Below are positions 33,437 to 41,766 of a DNA stretch of 64,000 nucleotides, piece after piece. The stretch spans positions 108,185 through 172,184 of the forward strand of contig JAEYUQ010000007.1 in the NCBI GenBank assembly GCA_023432405.1. The letters run 5' to 3'. The stretch is from Actinomycetes bacterium. GTDB lineage: Bacteria; Actinomycetota; Actinomycetes; Mycobacteriales; Mycobacteriaceae. A program made the position numbers and the translations under genes. The notes under the pieces are model-generated. The model was not told the origin of the DNA and did not search any database. It worked only from the letters and a program-made list of their open reading frames with translations. Positions within the stretch are counted from its first letter, which is position 1, and each line of letters begins with the position of its first letter.

Positions 33437-35458
33437 GTGTCTGATCAGTCCACCCCATACAGCACCACTGCGGTTGCCGTAGACATTGCGGACATTAAAG
33501 CGGCGCCCAGCTACGCCCATTGCGCCGCAGATCTCACCGCAGCACCTCAGGGTGCTCGCTCCATTGCTTTGGTAGGGGCCCCTAACGCCGGAAAATCCAC
33601 CCTATTTAACGCTTTAACTGGCTCCAACGTGAAAACAGGTAACTGGCCCGGCACATCCGTGGAGGTTGCTCGAGGCGCTTGGCGCCCAGTACCTGATGGT
33701 GAGATTTTTGATCTCATTGATTTCCCAGGTACGTACTCTATGGAACCCATGAGTCCAGATGAGGCTCTCACCCGTGAGATGTTGCTGGAGCGTCCAGCCG
33801 ATGAACGCCCTCACGCCATCATCGTGGTGGTGGATGCCTCGACATTGTCCCGTGGTCTCTATCTGGCAGCCCAACTCGCAGAGCATCGCTATCGAATCAT
33901 CATCGCCCTTACCAAGGTAGATGTGGCACAGCGGCGCAATACCACCATTGATCCAGCTGTTTTATCCCAGGAGTTCGGTGTTCCTGTTATCCCCGTGGAC
34001 GCGCGTCACGGTGAGGGTATTCAGAAGCTTTCCGATGCCGTGGTAGCCCAACTCCAAGAGCCTGTACCACTGCTTCGCTCTCTTCCTGAAGGGGTGGATC
34101 GGTGGTCAGATCAGGCTGCTGATCTGCGCTTTAGTGCAGTAGATAGCGTGGTCAAAAAGGCCCAAGGTGGGCACGAGGCCACCAATACCCTCACAGACAA
34201 GATAGATCGGGTGGTGCTGCATCCTCTCGCTGGACCTGTGGTGTTTCTGGCGGTGATGTACGTGGTGTTTGCCATCACTACAACTGTGGCCGCACCACTG
34301 CAAGATTTCTTCGAGGGGATTTTCACTGGACCTGTAGCCTCAGCAGTCCAATGGCTGCTCACCACGCTTCACCTAGATCACCCGCTGGTTGTGGGATTGG
34401 TGATTGACGGTTTTATCGGTGGCGTGGGCATGGTGCTCTCCTTCGCTCCGCTCATAGCGCTCATGTTCCTGTGTTTGGCCATTCTGGAAGATTCTGGGTA
34501 CATGGCTCGCGCGGCCGTCGTCACGGATAGGCTGATGAAAAGCATCGGACTTCCCGGGCGTGCATTCATTCCTATCGTTGTGGGATTTGGCTGCAATGTT
34601 CCCGCAATTGCCGCCACCCGAGTCTTAGGAAATTTCCGTCATCGAGTGCTGGCTTCTATTCTGATCCCCTTCACCAGCTGTTCAGCGCGCCTTATCGTGT
34701 TCCTCATGTTGGCCACTGTGTTCTTCCCTGAACACGCCGGGGCGGTGGTCTTTTCTATGTATGTGCTGTCCATAGCCTTGATTGTGCTGGTGGGTATTTT
34801 CCTGCGCAGAACCCTGTGGCGCTCCATTCCGGATGAGCCACTCATTATTGACCTTCCCACCTATCAGTTCCCCACAGTGAAGCTCACCTCCTCTGTGGTG
34901 TGGACTCGGGTTAAAGCCTTCTTGGCAGACGCCGGTAGCATCATCGTGATAACGGTTGTGGCAGTGTGGCTTCTCATGTCTATCCCGGTTACAGGTAATC
35001 ACTCCCTAGGCTCTGACGACCTCCCGGTAGAGGATTCCGCCTACGGCGCCGTCGCAAAGACGATGGCTCCGGTGTTTGAACCGGCTGGTTTTGGTTCCTG
35101 GTCTCTGACAGGTCCTCTCATCACTGGTTTTGTTGCCAAGGAGGCGGTGATTTCCACCTGGGCTCAAACCTACGGAGTGGCCGACGTGACTGATGAATCT
35201 GCTGACGCTCAGGCTGAAAGCGCCCTTGCACACAAGGTTCGTGAGGATTTCAACCAGGCCTCAGACGGGCGTGCTATTCCCGCTGTGTGGGCGTTTATGG
35301 TGTTCATGCTGGCATATACTCCCTGTGTTGCCACTCTGGCCGCTCAGCGTAAGGAGATTGGGCTGAGGTGGACGCTATTCGGCTTCGTCGTTCAACTTCT
35401 GGGGTCGTGGCTGTTAGCAGTGGGCGTATTCCAAGCGTTAGCAGTTGTGATGTCATGA
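33437..35458 (+). CDS. feoB: Ferrous iron transporter B
   Basis: GTP-dependent Fe(II) uptake protein of the inner membrane (673 residues). The N-terminal G domain has G1 GAPNAGKSTLFNALTG, the conserved GNWPGTSVE switch, G3 DFPGTYS and G4 TKVD. Two Gate domains and the core follow, with the conserved LEDSGYMARAAVVTDRLM and GFGCNVPAIAATRVL segments carrying the Cys used in metal handling. The start is a GTG 2 bp after feoA with no Shine-Dalgarno, so it depends on coupled translation. It overlaps feoC by 4 bp. Confidence 0.95.
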   Translation: MSDQSTPYSTTAVAVDIADIKAAPSYAHCAADLTAAPQGARSIALVGAPNAGKSTLFNALTGSNVKTGNWPGTSVEVARGAWRPVPDGEIFDLIDFPGTYSMEPMSPDEALTREMLLERPADERPHAIIVVVDASTLSRGLYLAAQLAEHRYRIIIALTKVDVAQRRNTTIDPAVLSQEFGVPVIPVDARHGEGIQKLSDAVVAQLQEPVPLLRSLPEGVDRWSDQAADLRFSAVDSVVKKAQGGHEATNTLTDKIDRVVLHPLAGPVVFLAVMYVVFAITTTVAAPLQDFFEGIFTGPVASAVQWLLTTLHLDHPLVVGLVIDGFIGGVGMVLSFAPLIALMFLCLAILEDSGYMARAAVVTDRLMKSIGLPGRAFIPIVVGFGCNVPAIAATRVLGNFRHRVLASILIPFTSCSARLIVFLMLATVFFPEHAGAVVFSMYVLSIALIVLVGIFLRRTLWRSIPDEPLIIDLPTYQFPTVKLTSSVVWTRVKAFLADAGSIIVITVVAVWLLMSIPVTGNHSLGSDDLPVEDSAYGAVAKTMAPVFEPAGFGSWSLTGPLITGFVAKEAVISTWAQTYGVADVTDESADAQAESALAHKVREDFNQASDGRAIPAVWAFMVFMLAYTPCVATLAAQRKEIGLRWTLFGFVVQLLGSWLLAVGVFQALAVVMS

Positions 35459-35724
35459 CCTCGCCCACGCTTCTTGTCAAAGACGCAATGGCTCATGGCG
35501 CAGCCTCCCGTGAGGCTATCGCTCGGCGCACCAAGCTACATTCCGGGACGGTGGATCTGATTCTTGAGCGTCTGGAACGCTCGGGGGAGATTTATCGGGA
35601 GCTTCTGAGCACCTGTGCTGCTGGTGGGTGTAGTAGCTGTCTGGCAGTTGAGCACTGCGCAGTATCCACTCAGGGTGACGGGCAGCGTGGCCTTATGCTC
35701 CTCAAACTTCGCGACGCCGTGTAA
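35455..35724 (+). CDS. feoC: FeoC-like winged-helix protein
   Basis: An 89-residue partner of FeoB. A winged-helix core (AASREAIARRTKLHSGTVDLIL, quoted only in part) is followed by a Cys-rich wing CAAGGCSSCLAVEHC with four cysteines, the pattern that binds an iron-sulfur cluster in FeoC proteins. It starts at the ATG overlapping the feoB stop (ATGA). A role in iron- or oxygen-dependent control of FeoB is inferred from the family. Confidence 0.82.
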   Translation: MTSPTLLVKDAMAHGAASREAIARRTKLHSGTVDLILERLERSGEIYRELLSTCAAGGCSSCLAVEHCAVSTQGDGQRGLMLLKLRDAV

Positions 35725-35751
35725 GGTGCTGTTTTCGCTTATCATTCCTGT

Positions 35752-36372
35752 ATGCAGCTACTCCTTCTTGACGCGCGGTGGCCAAGCCAGATCCCCCTGG
35801 AGATGCTGTCCGTGCTGACTGCCCCTGTGCGTTTCAGCCCGGACGTTCCTCAGCAGCTTCAGAAGCAGCTTATGGAGATACCTCTGAGTACCGGCGAGGG
35901 TACATTCGTCACCTTAGATGAGGATCTAGCGAGGACATGGCAGGGGAGTGTTCTGTGCGTCCCCAGCCTTCATGATCCCGTACATCAGGCGGTAGCAGTT
36001 ATGCATCATGCCCGCCAGATCGGGGAATTTGAGCGCTCAATGACTCACAACAAGCTCCTGCCGTTTTTATGGTCTGAAACCCAGGAGTTTGCCAATCAGG
36101 TTGCCGCCTGGGAAGAGGACCAGGATGAAGCCTCTCTCAAAGCAGAGCTAGGAGATCTTCTCCTTCAGATTTTCTTTCACAGTGAGCTCGCTGCGGAGCG
36201 TGGGGCTTTTGAGTTTTCAGATGTTGCCCAATCCTTCCTGGACAAACTACATTCCAGGGCTCCCTACCTTTTTGACGGTTCCACCGGAATCATTGACGAA
36301 GCCACCCAAGATCGCTTATGGCAAGCCGGAAAACGCCGCGAGCGCAAGAATCGGTACACTAGCCCGTTGTGA
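35752..36372 (+). CDS. mazG: MazG-family nucleoside triphosphate pyrophosphohydrolase
   Basis: All-alpha NTP pyrophosphatase of the M. tuberculosis MazG type (206 residues), expected to hydrolyse non-canonical or damaged dNTPs. The conserved block is SMTHNKLLPFLWSETQEF then LKAELGDLLLQIFFHSELAAERGAF (given as two parts) and DKLHSRAPYLF. In the metal-binding EExxE motif the first Glu is Ser (SETQE), while the ExxD pair (ELGD) is intact. The N-terminal 85 residues are poorly conserved. It lies directly upstream of the lpqU-like gene with a GTGA overlap, and feoABC separates it from mfd. Confidence 0.83.
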   Translation: MQLLLLDARWPSQIPLEMLSVLTAPVRFSPDVPQQLQKQLMEIPLSTGEGTFVTLDEDLARTWQGSVLCVPSLHDPVHQAVAVMHHARQIGEFERSMTHNKLLPFLWSETQEFANQVAAWEEDQDEASLKAELGDLLLQIFFHSELAAERGAFEFSDVAQSFLDKLHSRAPYLFDGSTGIIDEATQDRLWQAGKRRERKNRYTSPL

Positions 36373-37157
36373 AAAGGACAGCAGGGAGAGCAGCCGGGTG
36401 TGCTTCGGGGGTTGTCCTCGCCATTGTGATGGTTGTGGTAGTTGTGGGCTGGTCCCTGAGTGTCTTTGGGGGAGTAGCTAACCCTTTTCGTTCCTATCCA
36501 CAGGTTCCTTCGCAGATACCCCCTGCAGAAGGCGAAGTAGTTCCGTGGGTGGATACCTCAGCAGCAGGCCGTACAGCAGACGCTTTCACTCAGTGGAGTG
36601 AGCCTATTTTTCAAGACACAGGTATCCCCGTTCCAGCACTCAACGCTTATGCCAACGCGCAGCTCATCGCGCAACAAACGTGGTCACAATGTCATCTGTC
36701 CTGGACTACCTTGGCGGGAATCGGATATGTAGAAACCCGGCACGGCTCCTACAACGGTTCTTATTTCAGGCGATCTTCCATAGACCCTGATGGGGTTGTG
36801 CGTCCCACTATTGTGGGAGTTCCCCTGGATGGAACCGCAGGTAACCAACACATTCCGGATACAGATCAAGGTGCGTTGGATGGGGATAGCCAGTTAGATC
36901 GCGCTGTTGGCCCTCTGCAGTTTATTCCGAGTTCCTGGGCTCACTATGGCCTAGATGCCAATGGAGATGGGGTGGCGGACATCAATCAGATTGATGACGC
37001 TGCCGCTGCGGCAGCGCAACTACTATGCAGCGATACAGATCTCTCCACTGCTGAGGGCTGGACATCGGCAGTGCGACGCTACAACAACTCCCAGGAGTAC
37101 CTCGTCAAGGTGCGCAACGCAGCCAACGCCTACGCACAGCGACAGCCCGCCACATAA
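36369..37157 (+). CDS. LpqU-like lytic transglycosylase
   Basis: Exported murein transglycosylase-family protein (262 residues), likely cell-wall remodelling. A single N-terminal helix (about residues 10-33, VVLAIVMVVVVVGWSLSVFGG) acts as an anchor. It is followed by a Pro-rich linker and an SLT/MltB-like domain with ILAGIGYVETRHG-type sequence (here LAGIGYVETRHGSY, containing the catalytic Glu), AVGPLQFIPSSWAHYG and DANGDGVADINQIDDAA. Unlike M. tuberculosis LpqU, no lipobox Cys is seen. The start is a GTG overlapping the mazG stop. Confidence 0.88.
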   Translation: MKRTAGRAAGCASGVVLAIVMVVVVVGWSLSVFGGVANPFRSYPQVPSQIPPAEGEVVPWVDTSAAGRTADAFTQWSEPIFQDTGIPVPALNAYANAQLIAQQTWSQCHLSWTTLAGIGYVETRHGSYNGSYFRRSSIDPDGVVRPTIVGVPLDGTAGNQHIPDTDQGALDGDSQLDRAVGPLQFIPSSWAHYGLDANGDGVADINQIDDAAAAAAQLLCSDTDLSTAEGWTSAVRRYNNSQEYLVKVRNAANAYAQRQPAT

Positions 37158-37279
37158 CTCACTTCGCCTGAGCAAATCCAGGGAATATGGGCGCTGAGAC
37201 GGTTTTCGTGAAAGAATTGGAAGAGCTATGGGCACAAGCTGCCCGGCGTACATATTTAGTCAAGACAGAGGAGGCCATT

Positions 37280-38563
37280 GTGGCTGAGGTCATGCACGTT
37301 TTTGGTCGTGAAATCATGGATTCCCGCGGCAACCCCACCGTTGAGGCGGAGGTGTTCCTGGAGGATGGAGCTCACGGTCAAGCCGGTGTCCCTTCGGGTG
37401 CTTCAACAGGTGTCCATGAAGCCCATGAGCTTCGAGACGGCGGGGAGCGCTACCAAGGCAAAGGCGTGCTGAAGGCTGTCAAGAACATCAATGAAGAAAT
37501 CGCAGATGAGATTGCTGGCTATGAGGCTGATGATCAGCGCGCCATCGACGCAGCAATGATCAAGCTGGATGGTACAGAGAACAAGTCCCGTCTTGGAGCT
37601 AACGCCATTCTGGGTGTTTCCATCGCTGTGGCAAAAGCTGCTGCCGAGTCTGCCGGACTGCCTCTCTATCGTTACATTGGCGGTCCTAATGCTCACGTCC
37701 TGCCTGTTCCGATGATGAATATCCTCAATGGCGGCGCACACGCTGATTCAGGGGTTGATGTTCAGGAATTTATGATTGCGCCGATAGGCGCAGAGAGCTT
37801 CTCGGAGGCTCTGCGCATGGGTTCCGAGGTGTACCACACCCTCAAGGGCGTCATCAAGGAAAAGGGGCTGTCCACGGGGCTTGGTGATGAAGGAGGCTTT
37901 GCTCCCTCCGTCGATTCCACCAAGGCTGCTCTGGATCTCATTGTTGAGGCCATCACGAAAGCTGGCTTTGAGCCTGGCAAGGACGTAGCTTTGGCTCTGG
38001 ATGCTGCTTCTTCTGAGTTTTATGACCATGAGTCTGGTAAGTACAACTTTGAGGGCGGTCAGCACTCTGCCGAGGAGATGGCTAAGGTCTACGAAGAACT
38101 CATCACTGAGTACCCCATTGTCTCCATCGAAGATCCTCTTCAAGAGGATGACTGGGAGGGGTACACCAAGCTCACGGCACAAATTGGTGATCGTGTGCAG
38201 CTTGTGGGAGATGACTTCTTCGTCACCAATCCGGCTCGTCTCCAGGAGGGTATTGATAAGAAGGCCGCAAATGCACTTCTGGTTAAGGTCAACCAGATTG
38301 GTACCCTCACTGAGACCTTTGACGCCGTGGAGTTGGCGCATCGCAACCAGTATCACACCATGATGTCTCACCGCTCCGGCGAGACGGAGGATACAACCAT
38401 TGCGGATCTGTCCGTTGCTCTGGGCTGTGGGCAGATTAAGACAGGTGCTCCTGCTCGCTCTGAACGTGTGGCAAAGTACAACCAGCTGCTGCGCATTGAG
38501 CAGGAACTTGGCGACGCCGCTGTGTACGCGGGACGGGCAGCTTTTCCGCGTTTTCAGCAGTAG
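37280..38563 (+). CDS. eno: Enolase
   Basis: Glycolytic 2-phosphoglycerate dehydratase (427 residues). Marks are REIMDSRGNPTVEAEV at the N terminus, GASTGVHEAHELRDG, the Mg site residues in ALDAASSEFYD and SIEDPLQEDDW, the catalytic Lys in LLVKVNQIGTLTE, and SHRSGETEDTTIADLSVA. The frame is open to 37187, but the GTG at 37280 preceded by AGAGGAGG gives the expected N terminus, so that start is preferred. The eno-ftsB-DUF501-ppx order is conserved in Mycobacteriales. Confidence 0.97.
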   Translation: MAEVMHVFGREIMDSRGNPTVEAEVFLEDGAHGQAGVPSGASTGVHEAHELRDGGERYQGKGVLKAVKNINEEIADEIAGYEADDQRAIDAAMIKLDGTENKSRLGANAILGVSIAVAKAAAESAGLPLYRYIGGPNAHVLPVPMMNILNGGAHADSGVDVQEFMIAPIGAESFSEALRMGSEVYHTLKGVIKEKGLSTGLGDEGGFAPSVDSTKAALDLIVEAITKAGFEPGKDVALALDAASSEFYDHESGKYNFEGGQHSAEEMAKVYEELITEYPIVSIEDPLQEDDWEGYTKLTAQIGDRVQLVGDDFFVTNPARLQEGIDKKAANALLVKVNQIGTLTETFDAVELAHRNQYHTMMSHRSGETEDTTIADLSVALGCGQIKTGAPARSERVAKYNQLLRIEQELGDAAVYAGRAAFPRFQQ

Positions 38564-38643
38564 CTTGCCGATGAGGTCTTTATGACCCATCGCCTCAGTG
38601 TTGCCCTGGTTTCCGTGCGATTGCATTGTAAACTGGGGCGGCT

Positions 38644-39192
38644 ATGAGGGATAAGCAGTCAGAGAAGAAGCGCGAGCCAGGGCTCCGCCGGTATCAGGTG
38701 CCCGTGGGGGATCGGGTACGAACCCCTGGGGCGCGCACGGCTGCTGCCAGGAACACCCTGAAGAAGGTGGTTCCAAATTTTGGGGGGAAAGAAATTGCCA
38801 TCGTTGCCGTGGCGATCTGTGCCTCTGTATTTATGGTGGGGCGGCCAGTTCAGATTGAGCGCCAGCAGTGGGCGCAACAACAGCGTCTTGAACAGTCGAT
38901 TGCGGCCAAAGAGAAACAAAAGGCTCAGTTGCAGGAGGAGTTGAAGAAATACTCCTCAGACGCCTACGTGCGCGAGCAGGCGCGGCGTCGTCTAGGGCTT
39001 GTGGAAAAGGGGGAGAAGTCCTACCGGATCATAGACCCCGCGATGGTGGGCGAAAACCAGGTCACCTCGGCGCGGGCGCAGGAGACAGATGCACCTTGGT
39101 ACAGCAGTTTGTGGAAGTCCATCACTGTTGCGCCAGATCAGCAGACCACTGAGCAGTTTGTCGTGAATGAAGCTGGGAGTGTGGAAGAATAG
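38644..39192 (+). CDS. FtsB/DivIC-family septum formation initiator
   Basis: Bitopic divisome protein (182 residues). A basic cytoplasmic N terminus is followed by one membrane helix (about 50-66, EIAIVAVAICASVFMVG) and an extracytoplasmic coiled coil (about 70-105, rich in Gln, Lys and Glu). The family's post-coil motif YVREQARRRLGLVEKGEKSY comes next. A Thr/Gln-rich tail closes the protein. It is the homologue by position of M. tuberculosis Rv1024, between eno and DUF501. Confidence 0.9.
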   Translation: MRDKQSEKKREPGLRRYQVPVGDRVRTPGARTAAARNTLKKVVPNFGGKEIAIVAVAICASVFMVGRPVQIERQQWAQQQRLEQSIAAKEKQKAQLQEELKKYSSDAYVREQARRRLGLVEKGEKSYRIIDPAMVGENQVTSARAQETDAPWYSSLWKSITVAPDQQTTEQFVVNEAGSVEE

Positions 39193-39196
39193 CTCC

Positions 39197-39754
39197 ATGA
39201 GCGTTGCCGACAAGGATATAGCAATTATCGCTGAGCAGCTTGGGCGTACTCCGCGCGGGGTTGTGGAGGTGTCTTACACGACGCCGGATGGGCAGCCAGC
39301 TGTGATTAAAACTCAGCCTCGGCTTCCCGATGGAACCCCCTTTCCTACGCTGTACTATCTAACAGATCCTCGCTTGACTGCTGAGGCTTCCCGTTTAGAA
39401 GTAGCGCATGTGATGAAGTGGATGGAATCTCGTCTTCACACTGAGGAGAATCTTCAGCGTGACTATCTGGCAGCCCATGAGCACTATCTTCGGCAGCGCA
39501 ACGCTCTGGAGGATCTGGGAACCTCATTTTCGGCCGGAGGTATGCCTGATCGTGTGAAATGCTTGCACGTTCTTATGGCTTATGCCTTAGCAGAAGGTCC
39601 AGGGCGTGTGCGCTTTGGTACCGAAGCTGTAGCCCTGGCTGCCGATAGGGGTGGCTTGCGGGGAAGCGCCATTCCTGATGAATGGCCAACAGCATTGTCT
39701 CTCGGTATCGATCCCCATGCGTTTGACCAGCACTATCAGGAGGCGGCACGGTGA
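39197..39754 (+). CDS. DUF501 family protein
   Basis: A 185-residue actinobacterial protein of unknown function. Conserved features are QLGRTPRGVVEVSYTTPDG at the start, PTLYYLTDPRLTAEASRLE, and MPDRVKCLHVLMAYALAEGP with a Cys-His pair. It ends in an alpha-helical segment, and there is no signal peptide or membrane helix. The ATG at 39197 is 4 bp after the ftsB stop. Its end overlaps the ppx GTG. Linkage to ftsB and ppx is constant in the order. Confidence 0.9.
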   Translation: MSVADKDIAIIAEQLGRTPRGVVEVSYTTPDGQPAVIKTQPRLPDGTPFPTLYYLTDPRLTAEASRLEVAHVMKWMESRLHTEENLQRDYLAAHEHYLRQRNALEDLGTSFSAGGMPDRVKCLHVLMAYALAEGPGRVRFGTEAVALAADRGGLRGSAIPDEWPTALSLGIDPHAFDQHYQEAAR

Positions 39755-40710
39755 CTCGAATTGCTGCGGTGGATTGTGGCACAAACTCTATTCGGCTTTT
39801 GGTCAGCGACTATGAGAATGGCCAGCTCAGGGAGCTCCATCGCGATATGGAAATCATTCGCTTGGGGCAGGGTGTAGACGCCACAGGGCAGCTGGCTCCA
39901 GAGGCCATTGAACGAGCTCGGGTAGCCCTGGCTGGCTTCGTGGACACGATGGCTTTTGAGCAAGTAGAAGATGTGCGTATGGTGGCCACCTCCGCCACTC
40001 GAGACGCCAGCAACCGAGATGAATTCTTCTCCATGACGGCTGAGCTGTTAGAAAGAATCAAGCCTGGGGCCTGTGCTGAGGTAATTACGGGCGAGGAAGA
40101 GGCGCAGCTGTCCTTCCGAGGAGCCGTCTTGGATCTTCCTGCAGAAGGAGAGCCTTTCTTGGTGATAGACCTCGGTGGGGGATCCACTGAGTATGTTTTG
40201 GGGGATGCCGACGGCACTATTCACGCGGCATTGTCCACCCAAGTGGGCTCAGTCCGCCTCACCGAGCGCATTATGGTCTCTGACCCTCCTACTGCCTCAG
40301 AAATTGCCGAGGGGCTGGATTATGTTAATGAGCAGTTGGACAAGGTGCTCAAGGTAGTTCCTCTCAAAGAAGCTCGCACCATTGTGGGGTGCGCTGGAAG
40401 CTTTACGACGCTCGCGGCTCTTGCTCTGGGGCTGGAACAGTACGATTCTGCGGCCATTCACAATTCTCACCTCAACTTTTCAGCCATGCGGGTGATGATT
40501 GAGCAGATGAGATCCATGACGGCATCCCAGCGGGCGCAATTTCCTGTGGTTCATCCTGGGCGTGCCGATGTGATGGGGAGCGGAGTCACCATTATGGAAG
40601 CCATCATCAATATTCTGGAAGAACAGACAGATGCTGACTGCGTTGTGATCTCAGAAAAGGACATCTTGGACGGTATCGTAGCTGGTCTTGCCGACAAACT
40701 GGAAGCTTGA
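39751..40710 (+). CDS. Ppx/GppA-family exopolyphosphatase
   Basis: ASKHA-fold phosphatase that hydrolyses polyphosphate and/or pppGpp (319 residues; the short two-domain form without the HD domain). Visible motifs are AAVDCGTNSIRLLVSD (phosphate loop), GEEEAQLSFRGA, DLGGGSTEYVLGD and GCAGSFTTLAALAL. It corresponds by position to M. tuberculosis ppx1 (Rv1026). The GTG start overlaps DUF501 (GTGA). tRNA-Leu follows after 31 bp. Confidence 0.92.
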   Translation: MTRIAAVDCGTNSIRLLVSDYENGQLRELHRDMEIIRLGQGVDATGQLAPEAIERARVALAGFVDTMAFEQVEDVRMVATSATRDASNRDEFFSMTAELLERIKPGACAEVITGEEEAQLSFRGAVLDLPAEGEPFLVIDLGGGSTEYVLGDADGTIHAALSTQVGSVRLTERIMVSDPPTASEIAEGLDYVNEQLDKVLKVVPLKEARTIVGCAGSFTTLAALALGLEQYDSAAIHNSHLNFSAMRVMIEQMRSMTASQRAQFPVVHPGRADVMGSGVTIMEAIINILEEQTDADCVVISEKDILDGIVAGLADKLEA

Positions 40711-40741
40711 GCAGAAGTGCTGCTAAGCTAGAACACCGTTC

Positions 40742-40815
40742 GCCCCCGTGGCCCAATCGGCAGAGGCAGTTGACTTAAAATCAATTCAGTGTGGGTTCGA
40801 GTCCCACCGGGGGTA
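40742..40815 (+). tRNA. tRNA-Leu (anticodon TAA) with a short variable loop
   Basis: A 74-nt cloverleaf can be drawn: acceptor GCCCCCG/CGGGGGT (terminal G-U), D stem GCC/GGC, anticodon stem GTTGA/TCAAT with loop CTTAAAA (anticodon TAA, reads UUA), T arm GTGGG/CCCAC with loop TTCGAGT, and discriminator A73. The variable loop is only 5 nt (TCAGT), so it is class I, whereas bacterial tRNA-Leu is normally class II with a long variable arm. CCA is not encoded. The anticodon cannot be anything but UAA by this fold. Confidence 0.9.
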
Positions 40816-40827
40816 CTCAAGAAAGTG

Positions 40828-40846
40828 CCAGACAGGCTCTGGTTTT
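40828..40846 (+). terminator. Weak terminator after tRNA-Leu
   Basis: A 5-bp stem CCAGA/TCTGG with loop CAGGC is followed by TTTTC and, slightly later, TTTT. It sits 13 bp after the tRNA and 1 bp before the end of the convergent gene. Confidence 0.4.
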
Positions 40847-41419
40847 CTACTTTTCGCAGGCTATTCCATCTTTGTCTTCATCCAAGTGGATGTCATAGTT
40901 TTCATTGTCTTCAGGAATGTTCTGCTGTCCTTCCTTCCATGCCTCCTCGCAGGTGGCATACTCTTCAACCCCGCTTCTCCCTGAAGGGGAAGAGTCTGGG
41001 GCATTCGTGGTGGAGGAGCCGAGAGCCGTTCCTGTTCCGAAGAGAATAGCGCTAATGGCGATGACGATGATCCAGTGACGTTGCATGGGTTCATACTGCG
41101 GGGGAGCACCCATTCCACGCTTCACTGGGGCATCCTCAGGAGAAAGTACCGAACTCAGATAAGCATGGGTGTCGCGCTCTCGACGAATCTGAGCCAGGGC
41201 TTGTTTATCTTTGTTATTGCAGTACAACCACCATATAGAGGGAATGAGAAGAGCCAGACCGAAAGTTGCAGATCCCACCACATCTTTCGCACTTGTCTGG
41301 GCCACAGAGCCAATTGTCATGATGATGCCAAAGGTCAACCCTCCGCAAGCCCAGGCCAGTCGAGATTTCTCCTTCGGATCATGGGTGTCGGGCAGCGGTT
41401 GAGGTGTGTAGTAACTCAC
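40847..41419 (-). CDS. Membrane protein with C-terminal excalibur calcium-binding domain
   Basis: A 190-residue protein of unknown role. Hydrophobic helices lie at about 23-45, 50-68 and 115-135. The last 45 residues form an excalibur domain with TCEEAWKEGQQNIPEDNENY and the closing DEDKDGIACEK, the short Ca-binding DxDxDGxxCE motif found in extracellular proteins. The topology puts that domain outside, if the N terminus is cytoplasmic. It is convergent with tRNA-Leu and has no operon partner. Confidence 0.78.
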   Translation of the reverse strand: MSYYTPQPLPDTHDPKEKSRLAWACGGLTFGIIMTIGSVAQTSAKDVVGSATFGLALLIPSIWWLYCNNKDKQALAQIRRERDTHAYLSSVLSPEDAPVKRGMGAPPQYEPMQRHWIIVIAISAILFGTGTALGSSTTNAPDSSPSGRSGVEEYATCEEAWKEGQQNIPEDNENYDIHLDEDKDGIACEK

Positions 41420-41766
41420 GAGGCACCTCTCTGTACTTAAGCTGACGGAATCTCTGTGTGGAGACGAAGCAGAAGCTCTGTGCTAAAACCGGCGAAAGCT
41501 GTGTCACTTTCGCTCATAGCTACCAGAACGTTCAGCCTCATCATACTGGAGTTTCGTCTGAAGATTCCTTCTCCTGAGAGAGTCTATTTTTGGTGGCTTT
41601 GAGATATTCCTGCTCCAGTGGGAACTAAATGAACGCCTCTCACGTTGATATGAACGTAAAAGAAGCGAGGGCTCCGCCGTACGTTGTGGAGGAGTGCTCA
41701 TCAGATTATTGACACCATCACATTCGGCAGTGTTTCGGATGTGACCTGAAAGGACTACAACCTACC
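41420..41766. other. 347-bp intergenic region between divergent genes
   Basis: No coding frame of credible length or composition. A TTGACA hexamer at 41709-41714 is the best -35 candidate for the downstream BI-1 family gene, but no good -10 follows at 16-18 bp. The stretch is otherwise AT-balanced without clear repeats. Confidence 0.5.
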
